Source of the DNA: Thomasclavelia spiroformis
GTDB taxonomy: Bacteria > Bacillota_I > Bacilli_A > Erysipelotrichales > Coprobacillaceae
NCBI GenBank assembly: GCA_018369555.1
Contig: JAGZCC010000052.1
Coordinates: 1 to 16,957 of the forward strand
Reading direction: 5' to 3'
DNA length: 16,957 nt
Positions 6,880-14,545 of this stretch are shown here, piece after piece. Both the position numbers and the translations under genes were made by a program. Numbering within the stretch: the stretch's first letter is position 1; each line of letters begins with the position of its first letter. The notes under the pieces were generated by a model. The model was not told where the DNA came from and ran no database searches. It was given only the letters and a program-made list of their open reading frames with translations.

Positions 6880-7003
6880 ATATATAACATCCAAAAAACA
6901 ATGTATAACTTTAGCTTAATTAGACTTTTTTCATTTTAAATTACTTGATATTGCACTAGATTCAAACACCAAATTTTCCTTTTATCTTCATAATTTTTAT
7001 TTT

Positions 7004-7028
7004 AAAAAAGGGACAAAATTAATTTTGT
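7004..7028 (-). terminator. Likely terminator of the RiPP-like operon
   Basis: On the minus strand a perfect 16-base palindrome ACAAAATTAATTTTGT (7028-7013) is followed by CCC and six T residues (7009-7004). The stem is only A/T plus one G/C pair at each end, so it is weak. It is the only terminator-like structure after the ABC exporter gene. The rest of 6880-7139 shows nothing coding. Confidence 0.5.
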
Positions 7029-7139
7029 TCACAAAGTAATAATTTCTAATTGATTATTTCTTTTTCGATTATAATATATTTTAAATTACAACAAAAAAGG
7101 ATATCTAACATTACAATAAAACTACAAAATTTTCACACT

Positions 7140-8816
7140 TTATTCATTATAACTCAAGGTTATTTCCCCTTGTTCAATTTTAATTATCCCATCACACGCC
7201 ATTATAGCTGCTTGACGATGCGAAATGCAAAGTACTGTCTTTTTATGGTATTCTCTTAAATTTTTTAATAAACGATATTCTGTTTCAGCATCTAAGGATG
7301 ATGTACACTCATCTAACAATAAAATTGGTGCTTCACTTAATAAGGCTCTAGCAATCGCTATTCGTTGATTTTGTCCTTGGGATAATCCACTCCCGTGTTC
7401 TTTCAATTCAGTTTCAATACCATATTTCAATTTTTCTAAAACACTATCTAAACAGCTAATTCTAATAACTTCTTTTAACTGAGTTTCCGAAGCCCTTGGA
7501 TTTCCAAACATGATATTATCTTTGATAGTTCCTGATAGAATTAAATTTCCTTGGGGTACATACGCAAAAAGAGAACGTGTACTAGCATCTAATTTAATTT
7601 TTTTATCTTTTAATCGCCAATAAATATCCCCACTATTAACTTGATATAGACCCATTAACAAATGAAACAACGTAGTTTTTCCTTGTCCAGATTCACCTAC
7701 GATTGCCATCACTGCTCCTTGTTTAATTCCTATATTTATTTTTTCAAAAACAACTTTATCTTTATAAGCAAACGAGCAATTAATAAAATCAATACTTTCA
7801 AATTTTTCATAAAACTCATCAATTATAACATTTGAATGCTGTCTATCTTCATTTTTAAGATTTTCAATTTCTCTCAATCTTTGTGCTGATGCAATCATAC
7901 TTTCATATTGGGGTAATAAACCTGAAACATTTCGAAACGGACCTTTTATTTGGTTTAAAATTTGAAGAAATGCCATCAACGTTCCAAATGTTAATACCCC
8001 CTTAGAGATTTGTAATGCTCCATAACTTAATGTCACATAATAACCAGTTGACATTATAATATAAATACCCGTTGAAGCTAAGTTACTTATTGTATTTTGT
8101 TTAACTTTTGCACGAAAATATTGTTCCTGTTTTAATACCAACTGCTCTTTTATCAAATCTTCATTATTATATGATTTTACAACAATAACATTATCCAAAC
8201 ATTCCTGCATAAAAGAACGGACAACTCCTCCTGTATGTTGAATCTGTTTATGCAAATATCTAAATTTAAGACTATAAATTCTTCCTAAAACAATTACTAA
8301 TAGACCCGCTAATAAAATTCCTAAAGTTAAATTTTTATCCATATAAAATAACACGCCTAAACCTGCAATAATTTTAGTAAATAAAGAAATAACTTGTGGA
8401 ATAAATGAAATCAACCCTGCTACAACAAACTCAATATCACTAGTAAAACGATTCATTAATTCTCCTGTATGAAATTCCAAAATTTCTTCATACTGCTTAG
8501 ACAATAATTTTAATAGCATATTCTCTTTTAATCTATTTTCAATTTTCACTTGAGCACGAATCTTACAATTACTCGAAACAATATTACATAACGCTTGAAA
8601 CAATATTACCATTATCAAATACAAACTCATTAAAACAATCGAACCACTTCTATCACCAGTAGCTAAATCTAATATTTGTTTAGACAATAAGGCAATTAAA
8701 ATAAAACAAAGCGAAATAAGCATACTATTAAAAGAAAGTAAAATTACCCACCACAAATATTTACCACTATTACCAGTTATCCACTTTAATACACTAAAAT
8801 CACTTTCTCGAAACAT
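7140..8816 (-). CDS. ABC exporter (fused membrane and ATPase domains)
   Basis: 558 residues, a half-transporter that would dimerise. The N-terminal membrane domain (about 20-300, six helices) is followed by the ATPase: Walker A GESGQGKTT (374-382), Q-loop at PQGN (421-424), signature LSQGQ (478-482), Walker B ILLLDE (498-503) and switch His533. It has no N-terminal C39 peptidase domain, so it does not cut double-glycine leaders itself. It is the last gene of the operon. Its ATG overlaps the end of the S24/S26 protease gene by 17 bases, which implies translational coupling. Expected role: export of the modified peptide made by the operon, with leader removal by the adjoining protease. The substrate is inferred from context only. 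Confidence 0.9.
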   Translation of the reverse strand: MFRESDFSVLKWITGNSGKYLWWVILLSFNSMLISLCFILIALLSKQILDLATGDRSGSIVLMSLYLIMVILFQALCNIVSSNCKIRAQVKIENRLKENMLLKLLSKQYEEILEFHTGELMNRFTSDIEFVVAGLISFIPQVISLFTKIIAGLGVLFYMDKNLTLGILLAGLLVIVLGRIYSLKFRYLHKQIQHTGGVVRSFMQECLDNVIVVKSYNNEDLIKEQLVLKQEQYFRAKVKQNTISNLASTGIYIIMSTGYYVTLSYGALQISKGVLTFGTLMAFLQILNQIKGPFRNVSGLLPQYESMIASAQRLREIENLKNEDRQHSNVIIDEFYEKFESIDFINCSFAYKDKVVFEKINIGIKQGAVMAIVGESGQGKTTLFHLLMGLYQVNSGDIYWRLKDKKIKLDASTRSLFAYVPQGNLILSGTIKDNIMFGNPRASETQLKEVIRISCLDSVLEKLKYGIETELKEHGSGLSQGQNQRIAIARALLSEAPILLLDECTSSLDAETEYRLLKNLREYHKKTVLCISHRQAAIMACDGIIKIEQGEITLSYNE

Positions 8817-9231
8817 AAATAAATTGCCTAATCTTTCTATAAATTTTCAATATAACTATAAATACCCTTCTAAGTTTCAATGAATAACACCATACTTTAA
8901 CATACCATTGATAATATCTATTTGAGCTCTCATAATATTTTTTATCTCTATAAAACCCTGTCATCACAGCTAAAATTTGTTCTTGTTTGATTCCAAGTTC
9001 TTTTATAAATTGATTATCACCACACATCACATAACTATTGCTATCAACGTCTATGATTCTATGCAAAATATACTTACCATTATCCCTTTTATATAAAACA
9101 ACATCATATATTTCAGGCTTCAAATTATTTTCTAATATAACAACATCTCGATTGGGACGTAATAATGGTAACATACTTACTCCAACTGGAGCATTAATCA
9201 ACTTATTTTTTTTTAATAATATTTCTTCCAT
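8800..9231 (-). CDS. S24/S26 signal-peptidase-like protease
   Basis: 143 residues. The motif GVSMLPLL contains the likely nucleophile Ser19; DVVLYKRDNGKYILHRII (43-60) supplies His57-Arg58 at the place where SipW/Sec11-type peptidases have their catalytic His; CGDNQF is the third block. There is no N-terminal membrane anchor as in ordinary signal peptidases; the C-terminal third is basic and aromatic and may sit on the membrane. S24/S26 proteins of this type recur in peptide clusters with PqqD and HPr-kinase-like genes. Expected role: removal of the leader peptide. Its ATG lies one base after the stop of the PqqD gene without its own ribosome binding site, so translation is probably coupled. 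Confidence 0.8.
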   Translation of the reverse strand: MEEILLKKNKLINAPVGVSMLPLLRPNRDVVILENNLKPEIYDVVLYKRDNGKYILHRIIDVDSNSYVMCGDNQFIKELGIKQEQILAVMTGFYRDKKYYESSNRYYQWYVKVWCYSLKLRRVFIVILKIYRKIRQFIYVSRK

Positions 9232-9232
9232 C

Positions 9233-9496
9233 TTAAACTAATAAATTATTATCTTTTAAGATTTCAATAAAATCATCAAAATCTAAATTAGCTTGTTCAA
9301 CTGATAAATCATACTTATCTTGCATTGCTGCTATTACTTCTTCTTTTGTATGTTCAACTTGTAGCATTTCAAAAATAAATGCTCCGGTTTTATTCAATTG
9401 AACCATTCCATAAAAATTATTTTCTATACTATTGACCGGAACTGCCACAAAATCTTCAGCTACTTTTCTTACTAAGAAACCCTCTTTAATCTTCAT
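9233..9496 (-). CDS. PqqD-family RiPP recognition element protein
   Basis: 87 residues, the usual size of a stand-alone PqqD/RRE protein. Blocks: FLVRKVAEDFVAVPV (7-21), the characteristic LNKTGAFIFEML (34-45) and a C-terminal helix DFDDFIEILKDNNLL. These proteins fold as a winged helix and hold the leader of a precursor peptide for modifying enzymes. In lasso systems they bind a YxxP motif, which the small peptide at the head of this operon also carries. The gene overlaps the end of the kinase gene by 11 bases. Family assignment is strong; leader binding here is inferred. Confidence 0.88.
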   Translation of the reverse strand: MKIKEGFLVRKVAEDFVAVPVNSIENNFYGMVQLNKTGAFIFEMLQVEHTKEEVIAAMQDKYDLSVEQANLDFDDFIEILKDNNLLV

Positions 9497-10208
9497 CTTC
9501 TATCTCCTCATTCATTTTTTTATACGCTAGCTCTACTGCATCTAAAGAAATATTACATTGCATGCGATATATCGGTATCCTATCTAATAAATCACTAATT
9601 AAATCTAATAAATTATTTACCAACAAATTATTACGTGGCAAAATAGTCTGCTGAATTATCAATGCTATTGCCTCTTTACCACTTATTGACCATATTTTAT
9701 TTTCCAAACCTCTTTCTATCATACATATACTTTTAAGCAATACTTTTCGATTCAAATTTTTATCACTTTTCCCACTAAATGGAGTTCCATAAACGTACCA
9801 TTTGCCTGCTTCATATTTTAAAGCAGGTTTATCATCATTGATAATTAATGCTTTATCATACCCAAAATATTCTTGCCATAACTTCGTATGAGTTGATTTT
9901 CCTGTACCGCTTGAAGCAGAAAATAAATATGCTTTTCCATCTACTTCAACCGCTGAGGCATGAAGCATAAAACCGTGATATTTTAATAAATATCGATAAA
10001 AATAACTACCTGCAAAAATATACTCACACTGAGCTAATGTCAAATGAGGATTTTCTAATAATTTTGTTTGATAAAATGTTTCGTTAAGTTCTAAACAAAA
10101 ATCATATTTTTCTTCACCTATATATTTATACGGTTCTAACTGTTTTTTCAACAAATCATAAAGCGGGCAGTATTCAACAATACAATTTGCAATTTTATAT
10201 TTAGCCAT
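9486..10208 (-). CDS. HPr-kinase-like P-loop kinase of a peptide modification cluster
   Basis: 240 residues. MLHASAVEVDGKAYLFSA leads into Walker A SGTGKST (100-106), then the HprK-like block IINDDKPAL (122-130) and GTPFSGK (141-147). The preceding 80 residues replace the N-terminal domain of true HprK, so it is not the catabolite-control kinase. Related kinases occur beside PqqD proteins (HprK-related families), and in paeninodin-type lasso clusters one phosphorylates a Ser of the precursor. Its gene overlaps the end of the nucleotidyltransferase gene by 8 bases and has GGGAG just ahead. Expected role: phosphorylation of the operon's peptide or of another operon product. The acceptor is unknown. 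Confidence 0.83.
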   Translation of the reverse strand: MAKYKIANCIVEYCPLYDLLKKQLEPYKYIGEEKYDFCLELNETFYQTKLLENPHLTLAQCEYIFAGSYFYRYLLKYHGFMLHASAVEVDGKAYLFSASSGTGKSTHTKLWQEYFGYDKALIINDDKPALKYEAGKWYVYGTPFSGKSDKNLNRKVLLKSICMIERGLENKIWSISGKEAIALIIQQTILPRNNLLVNNLLDLISDLLDRIPIYRMQCNISLDAVELAYKKMNEEIEDED

Positions 10209-11385
10209 GAAAATTCTCCCTTTTTAATCCAGCTCTTTTATATATTTTGGCTATTTCTTTAATCCCTTTCTTTTTAGGTATAAAAGGTTTTTTTATAATA
10301 TTAAAAAATTCTTGACGATTATTTACAAGTTTACTAAATCCTCTTTGAAAATAAGCAAATGGTAACAAAAATGTGTATTTTCTTAAATAAGGATATTTCT
10401 CTTTCATAAAATCAATTTTTGGAAATGCCAAATGATAACTCATCGATAACATTAAATATAATCTATTTTTTAAAATTTTAATCTCACTTTCACCATCTTT
10501 AACAATAGCCAAATTTAAACTATTAACACTAGTACCAAAGGCACCACTTTTAAAAATACAATTCAACAATTCATCATCACGATATCCATCAATTAATTTT
10601 TGTAACAAATTTCTAAAACATAATAACCCTGCATAATTCAATTGTTCATCTACAAATTTCCAATCACACTCATCTTTAAAATTTACATTAAAAACAATTA
10701 AATCAATTATACTTCTTACACCAATACCGCCATAAACAAAGTGTTTAGCCATATGCCCAATCATAAACAAATAATAATCTTCCAAAGACATTTCAAAACA
10801 ATATTTCTTGCTAGATTTATTTACTACTCGTGAAAATAAATTATTAAAATGTTGATTTAAATAACTATTACTATAACAACTGTAATGCATTTCAACAACA
10901 GTTAGTGGTTGCTTTACGTAAACATCATGATGAGATCCTGGATATTTTAAATAATATCCTAATTCTTTTAACCCTTGATGCATTTTTTCCTTTTCTTCGC
11001 TTTTAAACAATATATCCAAATCAGTTAATAACCGCATATCTTTGGATGGATAATATTGTTTTAAAAAACTTCCTTTTAAAGCAACATTACTAACTTTTAA
11101 TTGCTCAAATTTCTCTTCAATTTCCTTTAATTCATGATCCTGAATTGTTTGTCTCATTATTCCCTGTTTTCTAGCATAATCAAAAGCTTCAATAATTTGT
11201 TTTGGTATGTCTATTTCTTGTTTTAAATAATCAATACCATAAGCAATTAAATTATCAATTTTATGATATTTGCATAAATTATAAATTACTTTCCAATTAA
11301 CCGACTTATCAATAGGAATTTCATCTTGAAGAACAATTGCCTTAGCTAAAGATAAAATATAATATTGTTCATTAATATATCCCAT
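10201..11385 (-). CDS. Nucleotidyltransferase-family protein (NTP_transf_5 type)
   Basis: 394 residues. The nucleotidyltransferase core is VALKGSFLKQYYP..DMRLLTDLDILF (101-127), with Lys104-Gly105 and the metal-binding Asp122 and Asp124; VEMHYSC (164-170) supplies the third acidic position. This is the pattern of the uncharacterised nucleotidyltransferase family often seen in lasso and other peptide clusters next to HPr-kinase-like and PqqD genes. A longer in-frame start (11448) would overlap the preceding gene; ATG 11385 has AAGGAG eight bases ahead and is preferred. It could transfer a nucleotide or phosphate to the peptide or a protein partner. The reaction is not known. Confidence 0.83.
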   Translation of the reverse strand: MGYINEQYYILSLAKAIVLQDEIPIDKSVNWKVIYNLCKYHKIDNLIAYGIDYLKQEIDIPKQIIEAFDYARKQGIMRQTIQDHELKEIEEKFEQLKVSNVALKGSFLKQYYPSKDMRLLTDLDILFKSEEKEKMHQGLKELGYYLKYPGSHHDVYVKQPLTVVEMHYSCYSNSYLNQHFNNLFSRVVNKSSKKYCFEMSLEDYYLFMIGHMAKHFVYGGIGVRSIIDLIVFNVNFKDECDWKFVDEQLNYAGLLCFRNLLQKLIDGYRDDELLNCIFKSGAFGTSVNSLNLAIVKDGESEIKILKNRLYLMLSMSYHLAFPKIDFMKEKYPYLRKYTFLLPFAYFQRGFSKLVNNRQEFFNIIKKPFIPKKKGIKEIAKIYKRAGLKRENFHG

Positions 11386-11407
11386 TATTTTCTCCTTGAT
11401 ATAAACA

Positions 11408-11434
11408 AGAGCCGGTAACAAAGTTACTAGCTCT
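11408..11434 (-). other. Intercistronic hairpin before the enzyme genes
   Basis: On the minus strand AGAGC (11434-11430) and GTAAC pair with GTTAC and GCTCT (11412-11408) around a short loop. No T-run follows, so it is more likely an mRNA stability element or partial attenuator than a full terminator. It separates the secreted protein gene from the enzyme and export genes. Confidence 0.55.
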
Positions 11435-11440
11435 AAAAAA

Positions 11441-14131
11441 TTACTCAACTACAAATTCTTTTTCAATAACATAATATTTATTATCTTTACGTACAGTAAC
11501 ACTTACTTTATAAGTTCCCCCTTTAGTAAAGGCTGTCCCGATATCAAGATCCCAAGTCATATTATCCGCTAAAAAATAACTTGAAATAAACAACCTTGAA
11601 GGTAAGTTTCCACCATTTTTAATCATAGTAAATTTAGCATCACCATATCCTGTTGAAGGACGATAATCTAAGATATCAACATTTTCTGAAAATTTAATTT
11701 TGATATTAGTTGGATACATTGGATCACCAGTCAAAGTAGCCTTTACAGACTCAATTTCAATTGGCCCACTAGGTTTTTGTGGCTCATATTTTGGTAAATT
11801 AGTATATTCTAAATAATCTGCATAATTACCTAAATTATCCATAAACAATACAAATACACTTTTATCGCTGCCATTAAAACTAATTTCAATTTCATTGTTT
11901 CCAGCATACATTACTTTTTTTATCGTAGTAACTTTACCGCTGATAATATCTGAAACCTTAGGTGTGTTACTTTCATTATTATATTCACCATTCCAATTGT
12001 ATGTATTATAATATATTACTCCTGCTTTATCAGAATTAAAAGTTAATGTAAATATTTTTTCTTCATTTCGAATAACCTTAAAATTTGTAATTTTAGGTGG
12101 ATTAAATTCTACCTGAAATGATTTTTTAGCAATTGTACCATCACTAAAAGTAATTTTAGCAATATATTGGTTATCCTTATGTCCATAATTTTTTGGGATA
12201 ATAATTTTATATACTTTTCCATCTTCACTTACTTTTAACTCTGCCCCTGTTAAAGTTAATTCAGAATCTGAAGGACAAATAAATGAAAAATTTTCTAGTG
12301 TTAATTTTTCAGTTGGAGCCTGATTCAAAGTAATTGTGATTGTATTTTTTGGCATTTCACTAACTGCTTCAATCTTATATTTCTTTGATAAATTAATTTC
12401 TTCTTGAATAGTTCCATTTATTCTTAATTTATGAACATCTGATGTTCTACCATCAGTAGCTTCTAAAACATAATATAAGTCATAAGTAATTTGACTTTCT
12501 AAACCTTTTAATATCACTTTATTAAAACCTGTTTTTAATTGTTGTGACATCCCTTTTTTTACAATATCTGTAGTAATTTCATTACTACGAGTCATAATTT
12601 GCGTAACCCCTGGAATATAAATATAAATCTTTCCTGTCTCATCAACATCATATAAATCTAATTCCGCACGATTTTCTTCAGTACGAGTTACAACAGCGTT
12701 TGTAACAGTTGGACAATTTACACGATATGAAAATACCTTACTAATAATCTTTCCATCGTCTAATTCAATCGAAAAAGTATAGTAATCATCTTTAGCAAAA
12801 ACCGATGTAGATAACTCGTATGTTTGATTGTCCATTGTTTTTACTGCTAAAATTGTCATGTCTTTTCCACCACGACATAAAATTGACATATCTTCTTTAG
12901 TCAAAGCTTTAGCTGTAGGCTTTTCTAAAACAACCTCCATCTTATACATTCCTCGAACATTTACACTCTTAATGCTATTTGCCTCATATCCAATAATATC
13001 AACTTGATTTTTATCATCATTTTCTATTTTTACAAACGAACCCTCACCTGTAACTACATTATTAGTTGCAGTATTTGCAAAAACTAAATTATCAATTACG
13101 CTATCAACCTTAATTTGAGCATTCATTCCATTAACAATTACTTTATTTACCGGTGATGCTAAAGTAACACGTACATCGCTATTAATATTTAATTCACCAA
13201 TCTTACTATCACCGATAATGTTTATATTATCTAATGCATTTATAATTTCTACTCCAGTTTGATTAACTAAATTTAAAGTAATATTATTGTCTGTACGCAT
13301 TTTATTATTGATAATATTAACTTTACCTAAAAGCGTCGCATCAACATTAATTGTATAAGAACCATTACTATCTATTACCAATTCATCAATTTTTATATCT
13401 CGTAAATTAACATCTTGACTAACACTACTACCAATAATTACTTTTTTATAATTACGTATCTTTCCATTTGATCCATTTGTAATTGTTGAATTAGTATTAG
13501 TTATTGAATAATCAGCCGCATTATAAGAACCTCTGGCTTTATCACAAGCATCCATAACATTAGTTTTAACAAATTGACGTTGCGCTGGTGCTATATCAAG
13601 TGAAGAAGCCATATCTTTAGCTACCTGATAACCAGATTGTGATAAAATATCTCCATAAATATAATGGCCGTCAACTTTTAAATACGCTCTTACCGCATAT
13701 CTAGTATTAAAACCGGCTCCTGAAATTCCTGTCAATACACCTGTAAAGGTAATTCGATTACTTTCAACACTCCAGTCACGTAAAGCCGGAATTGCAAGAA
13801 CATTATAATTTTTACCACTATATTTAAATGTTTTTCCAAATTCTAAATCATTATTTGATTGATTTGCCTCATATACAGTAGCAGGAACTGCAATAATTCC
13901 ATACTCATAATCTTTATTTTGATTTTCTAATTGTTCAATATACTTTTCATTAATTGAAGCAATTATACGTAAACCAAGCTTCCCGCTTGTTCTAATTTCC
14001 ATCGATTCAGTATAAATCTCCGGACGTAACACAGCACTTTCATCTTGTGCCATTAAAATACTAAAATTACTTAAAATAAGTCCTGCAATAATTAAAATAC
14101 TTATATAAATTTTTTTAATTTTCCAATTCAT
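11441..14131 (-). CDS. Large secreted modular protein with signal peptide
   Basis: 896 residues. The N-terminus MNWKIKKIYISILIIAGLIL continues into a likely signal peptidase site near LMA-Q (about residue 28). Residues about 45-200 resemble a domain common in Clostridia extracellular proteins (GLRIIASINEKY, ITFTGVLTGI, TRYAVRAYLKVDGHYIYGD). Residues about 225-390 are rich in alternating Val/Ile and Asn, as in a beta-helix or stacked beta structure. After about 395 come two tandem homologous modules of roughly 190 residues (LTKEDMSILC and LTLENFSFIC mark them) and a third partial one at the C-terminus. There is no LPXTG sorting signal or obvious catalytic motif. GAGGAAAG precedes the ATG. Its place between the peptide genes and the enzymes suggests a co-produced surface or carrier protein; function unknown. 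Confidence 0.8.
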   Translation of the reverse strand: MNWKIKKIYISILIIAGLILSNFSILMAQDESAVLRPEIYTESMEIRTSGKLGLRIIASINEKYIEQLENQNKDYEYGIIAVPATVYEANQSNNDLEFGKTFKYSGKNYNVLAIPALRDWSVESNRITFTGVLTGISGAGFNTRYAVRAYLKVDGHYIYGDILSQSGYQVAKDMASSLDIAPAQRQFVKTNVMDACDKARGSYNAADYSITNTNSTITNGSNGKIRNYKKVIIGSSVSQDVNLRDIKIDELVIDSNGSYTINVDATLLGKVNIINNKMRTDNNITLNLVNQTGVEIINALDNINIIGDSKIGELNINSDVRVTLASPVNKVIVNGMNAQIKVDSVIDNLVFANTATNNVVTGEGSFVKIENDDKNQVDIIGYEANSIKSVNVRGMYKMEVVLEKPTAKALTKEDMSILCRGGKDMTILAVKTMDNQTYELSTSVFAKDDYYTFSIELDDGKIISKVFSYRVNCPTVTNAVVTRTEENRAELDLYDVDETGKIYIYIPGVTQIMTRSNEITTDIVKKGMSQQLKTGFNKVILKGLESQITYDLYYVLEATDGRTSDVHKLRINGTIQEEINLSKKYKIEAVSEMPKNTITITLNQAPTEKLTLENFSFICPSDSELTLTGAELKVSEDGKVYKIIIPKNYGHKDNQYIAKITFSDGTIAKKSFQVEFNPPKITNFKVIRNEEKIFTLTFNSDKAGVIYYNTYNWNGEYNNESNTPKVSDIISGKVTTIKKVMYAGNNEIEISFNGSDKSVFVLFMDNLGNYADYLEYTNLPKYEPQKPSGPIEIESVKATLTGDPMYPTNIKIKFSENVDILDYRPSTGYGDAKFTMIKNGGNLPSRLFISSYFLADNMTWDLDIGTAFTKGGTYKVSVTVRKDNKYYVIEKEFVVE

Positions 14132-14141
14132 CTTCTTTCCT

Positions 14142-14393
14142 CTATTCTACAAAATCCCAAGGTATATCAGCTTCATTATCTTTTTCACTGTTATCTTCCT
14201 CATTTACTTCTTTTGAAGTATTTCCCTGATTCGTTGACTGATTAAAATCAGTCTCTTGACTAGCAGGAATAGCTTCACTATGGTTTATTTTTGTACTCGA
14301 ATCATTTTTTCCTTTATAAAACCATATTATCCCAGCTATTAAAATCACTAATAATAATGAAACTAAAGTAAATAATTTATATTTCTTTTTCAT
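14142..14393 (-). CDS. Membrane-anchored small protein with acidic Trp-containing tail
   Basis: 83 residues. A basic start MKKKYK is followed by one membrane helix (about 7-26, LFTLVSLLLVILIAGIIWFY) and then a Ser/Thr/Asn/Glu-rich linker that ends ADIPWDFVE. The topology would put the acidic tail outside. A start at 14420 would run through the end of the peptide gene in another frame; ATG 14393 lies two bases after that gene's stop and fits an operon. The tail resembles in style the acidic tail of the 49-residue peptide (GDWGEEDLG). It might be an immunity factor, a second substrate or an anchor for the secreted protein. I do not recognise the family. Confidence 0.7.
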   Translation of the reverse strand: MKKKYKLFTLVSLLLVILIAGIIWFYKGKNDSSTKINHSEAIPASQETDFNQSTNQGNTSKEVNEEDNSEKDNEADIPWDFVE

Positions 14394-14395
14394 TT

Positions 14396-14545
14396 TTAGC
14401 CAAGATCCTCTTCTCCCCAATCTCCAACATCGCCATTATTATCTACTCCACTCATTAATAGAAGATCTTCCGTATTAAATGTAATTACTTCAATTTTTGG
14501 CGTTTCATAAATTTCTTTCATTATACTTTTCCATATTCCTTTCAT
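14396..14545 (-). CDS. Putative RiPP precursor peptide
   Basis: 49 residues; first gene of the operon, too short for usual gene calling. The N-terminal half reads KEIYETPKIEVITFNTED and has the form Tyr13-x-x-Pro16, followed by alternating hydrophobic residues, as in leaders bound by PqqD/RRE proteins. Then LLLMSG and the acidic tail VDNNGDVGDWGEEDLG. The tail has no Ser, Thr, Cys or Lys. ATG 14545 lacks a ribosome binding site; ATG 14521 (41 residues, starting MKEIYE) has GGAAAAG about five bases ahead and may be the true start. The downstream PqqD, kinase, nucleotidyltransferase, protease and exporter are its likely handlers. The role is inferred from composition and context; no product is known to me. 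Confidence 0.7.
   Translation of the reverse strand: MKGIWKSIMKEIYETPKIEVITFNTEDLLLMSGVDNNGDVGDWGEEDLG

Noticed and set aside
7050..7259. Plus-strand open frame of 69 codons
   Set aside because: It overlaps the conserved ATPase end of the ABC exporter in antisense and has no recognisable start signal.
9038..9241. Plus-strand open frame of 67 codons
   Set aside because: Antisense to the motif-bearing S26 protease gene; no support for translation.
11386..11448. Longer N-terminus of the nucleotidyltransferase
   Set aside because: It would read through the intercistronic hairpin and the stop of the preceding gene; ATG 11385 has a clear AAGGAG site.
14394..14420. Longer N-terminus (MGRRGSWLK) of the 83-residue membrane protein
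   Set aside because: It would be read from the end of the peptide gene in a different frame; the ATG at 14393 just after that gene's stop gives a normal basic start before the membrane helix.
7140..14545. Lasso peptide biosynthetic cluster
   Set aside because: PqqD, kinase, nucleotidyltransferase, exporter and a YxxP leader all fit, but the asparagine synthetase-like cyclase and the B2 cysteine protease are absent, and the peptide lacks the leader Thr at the usual place before the core.
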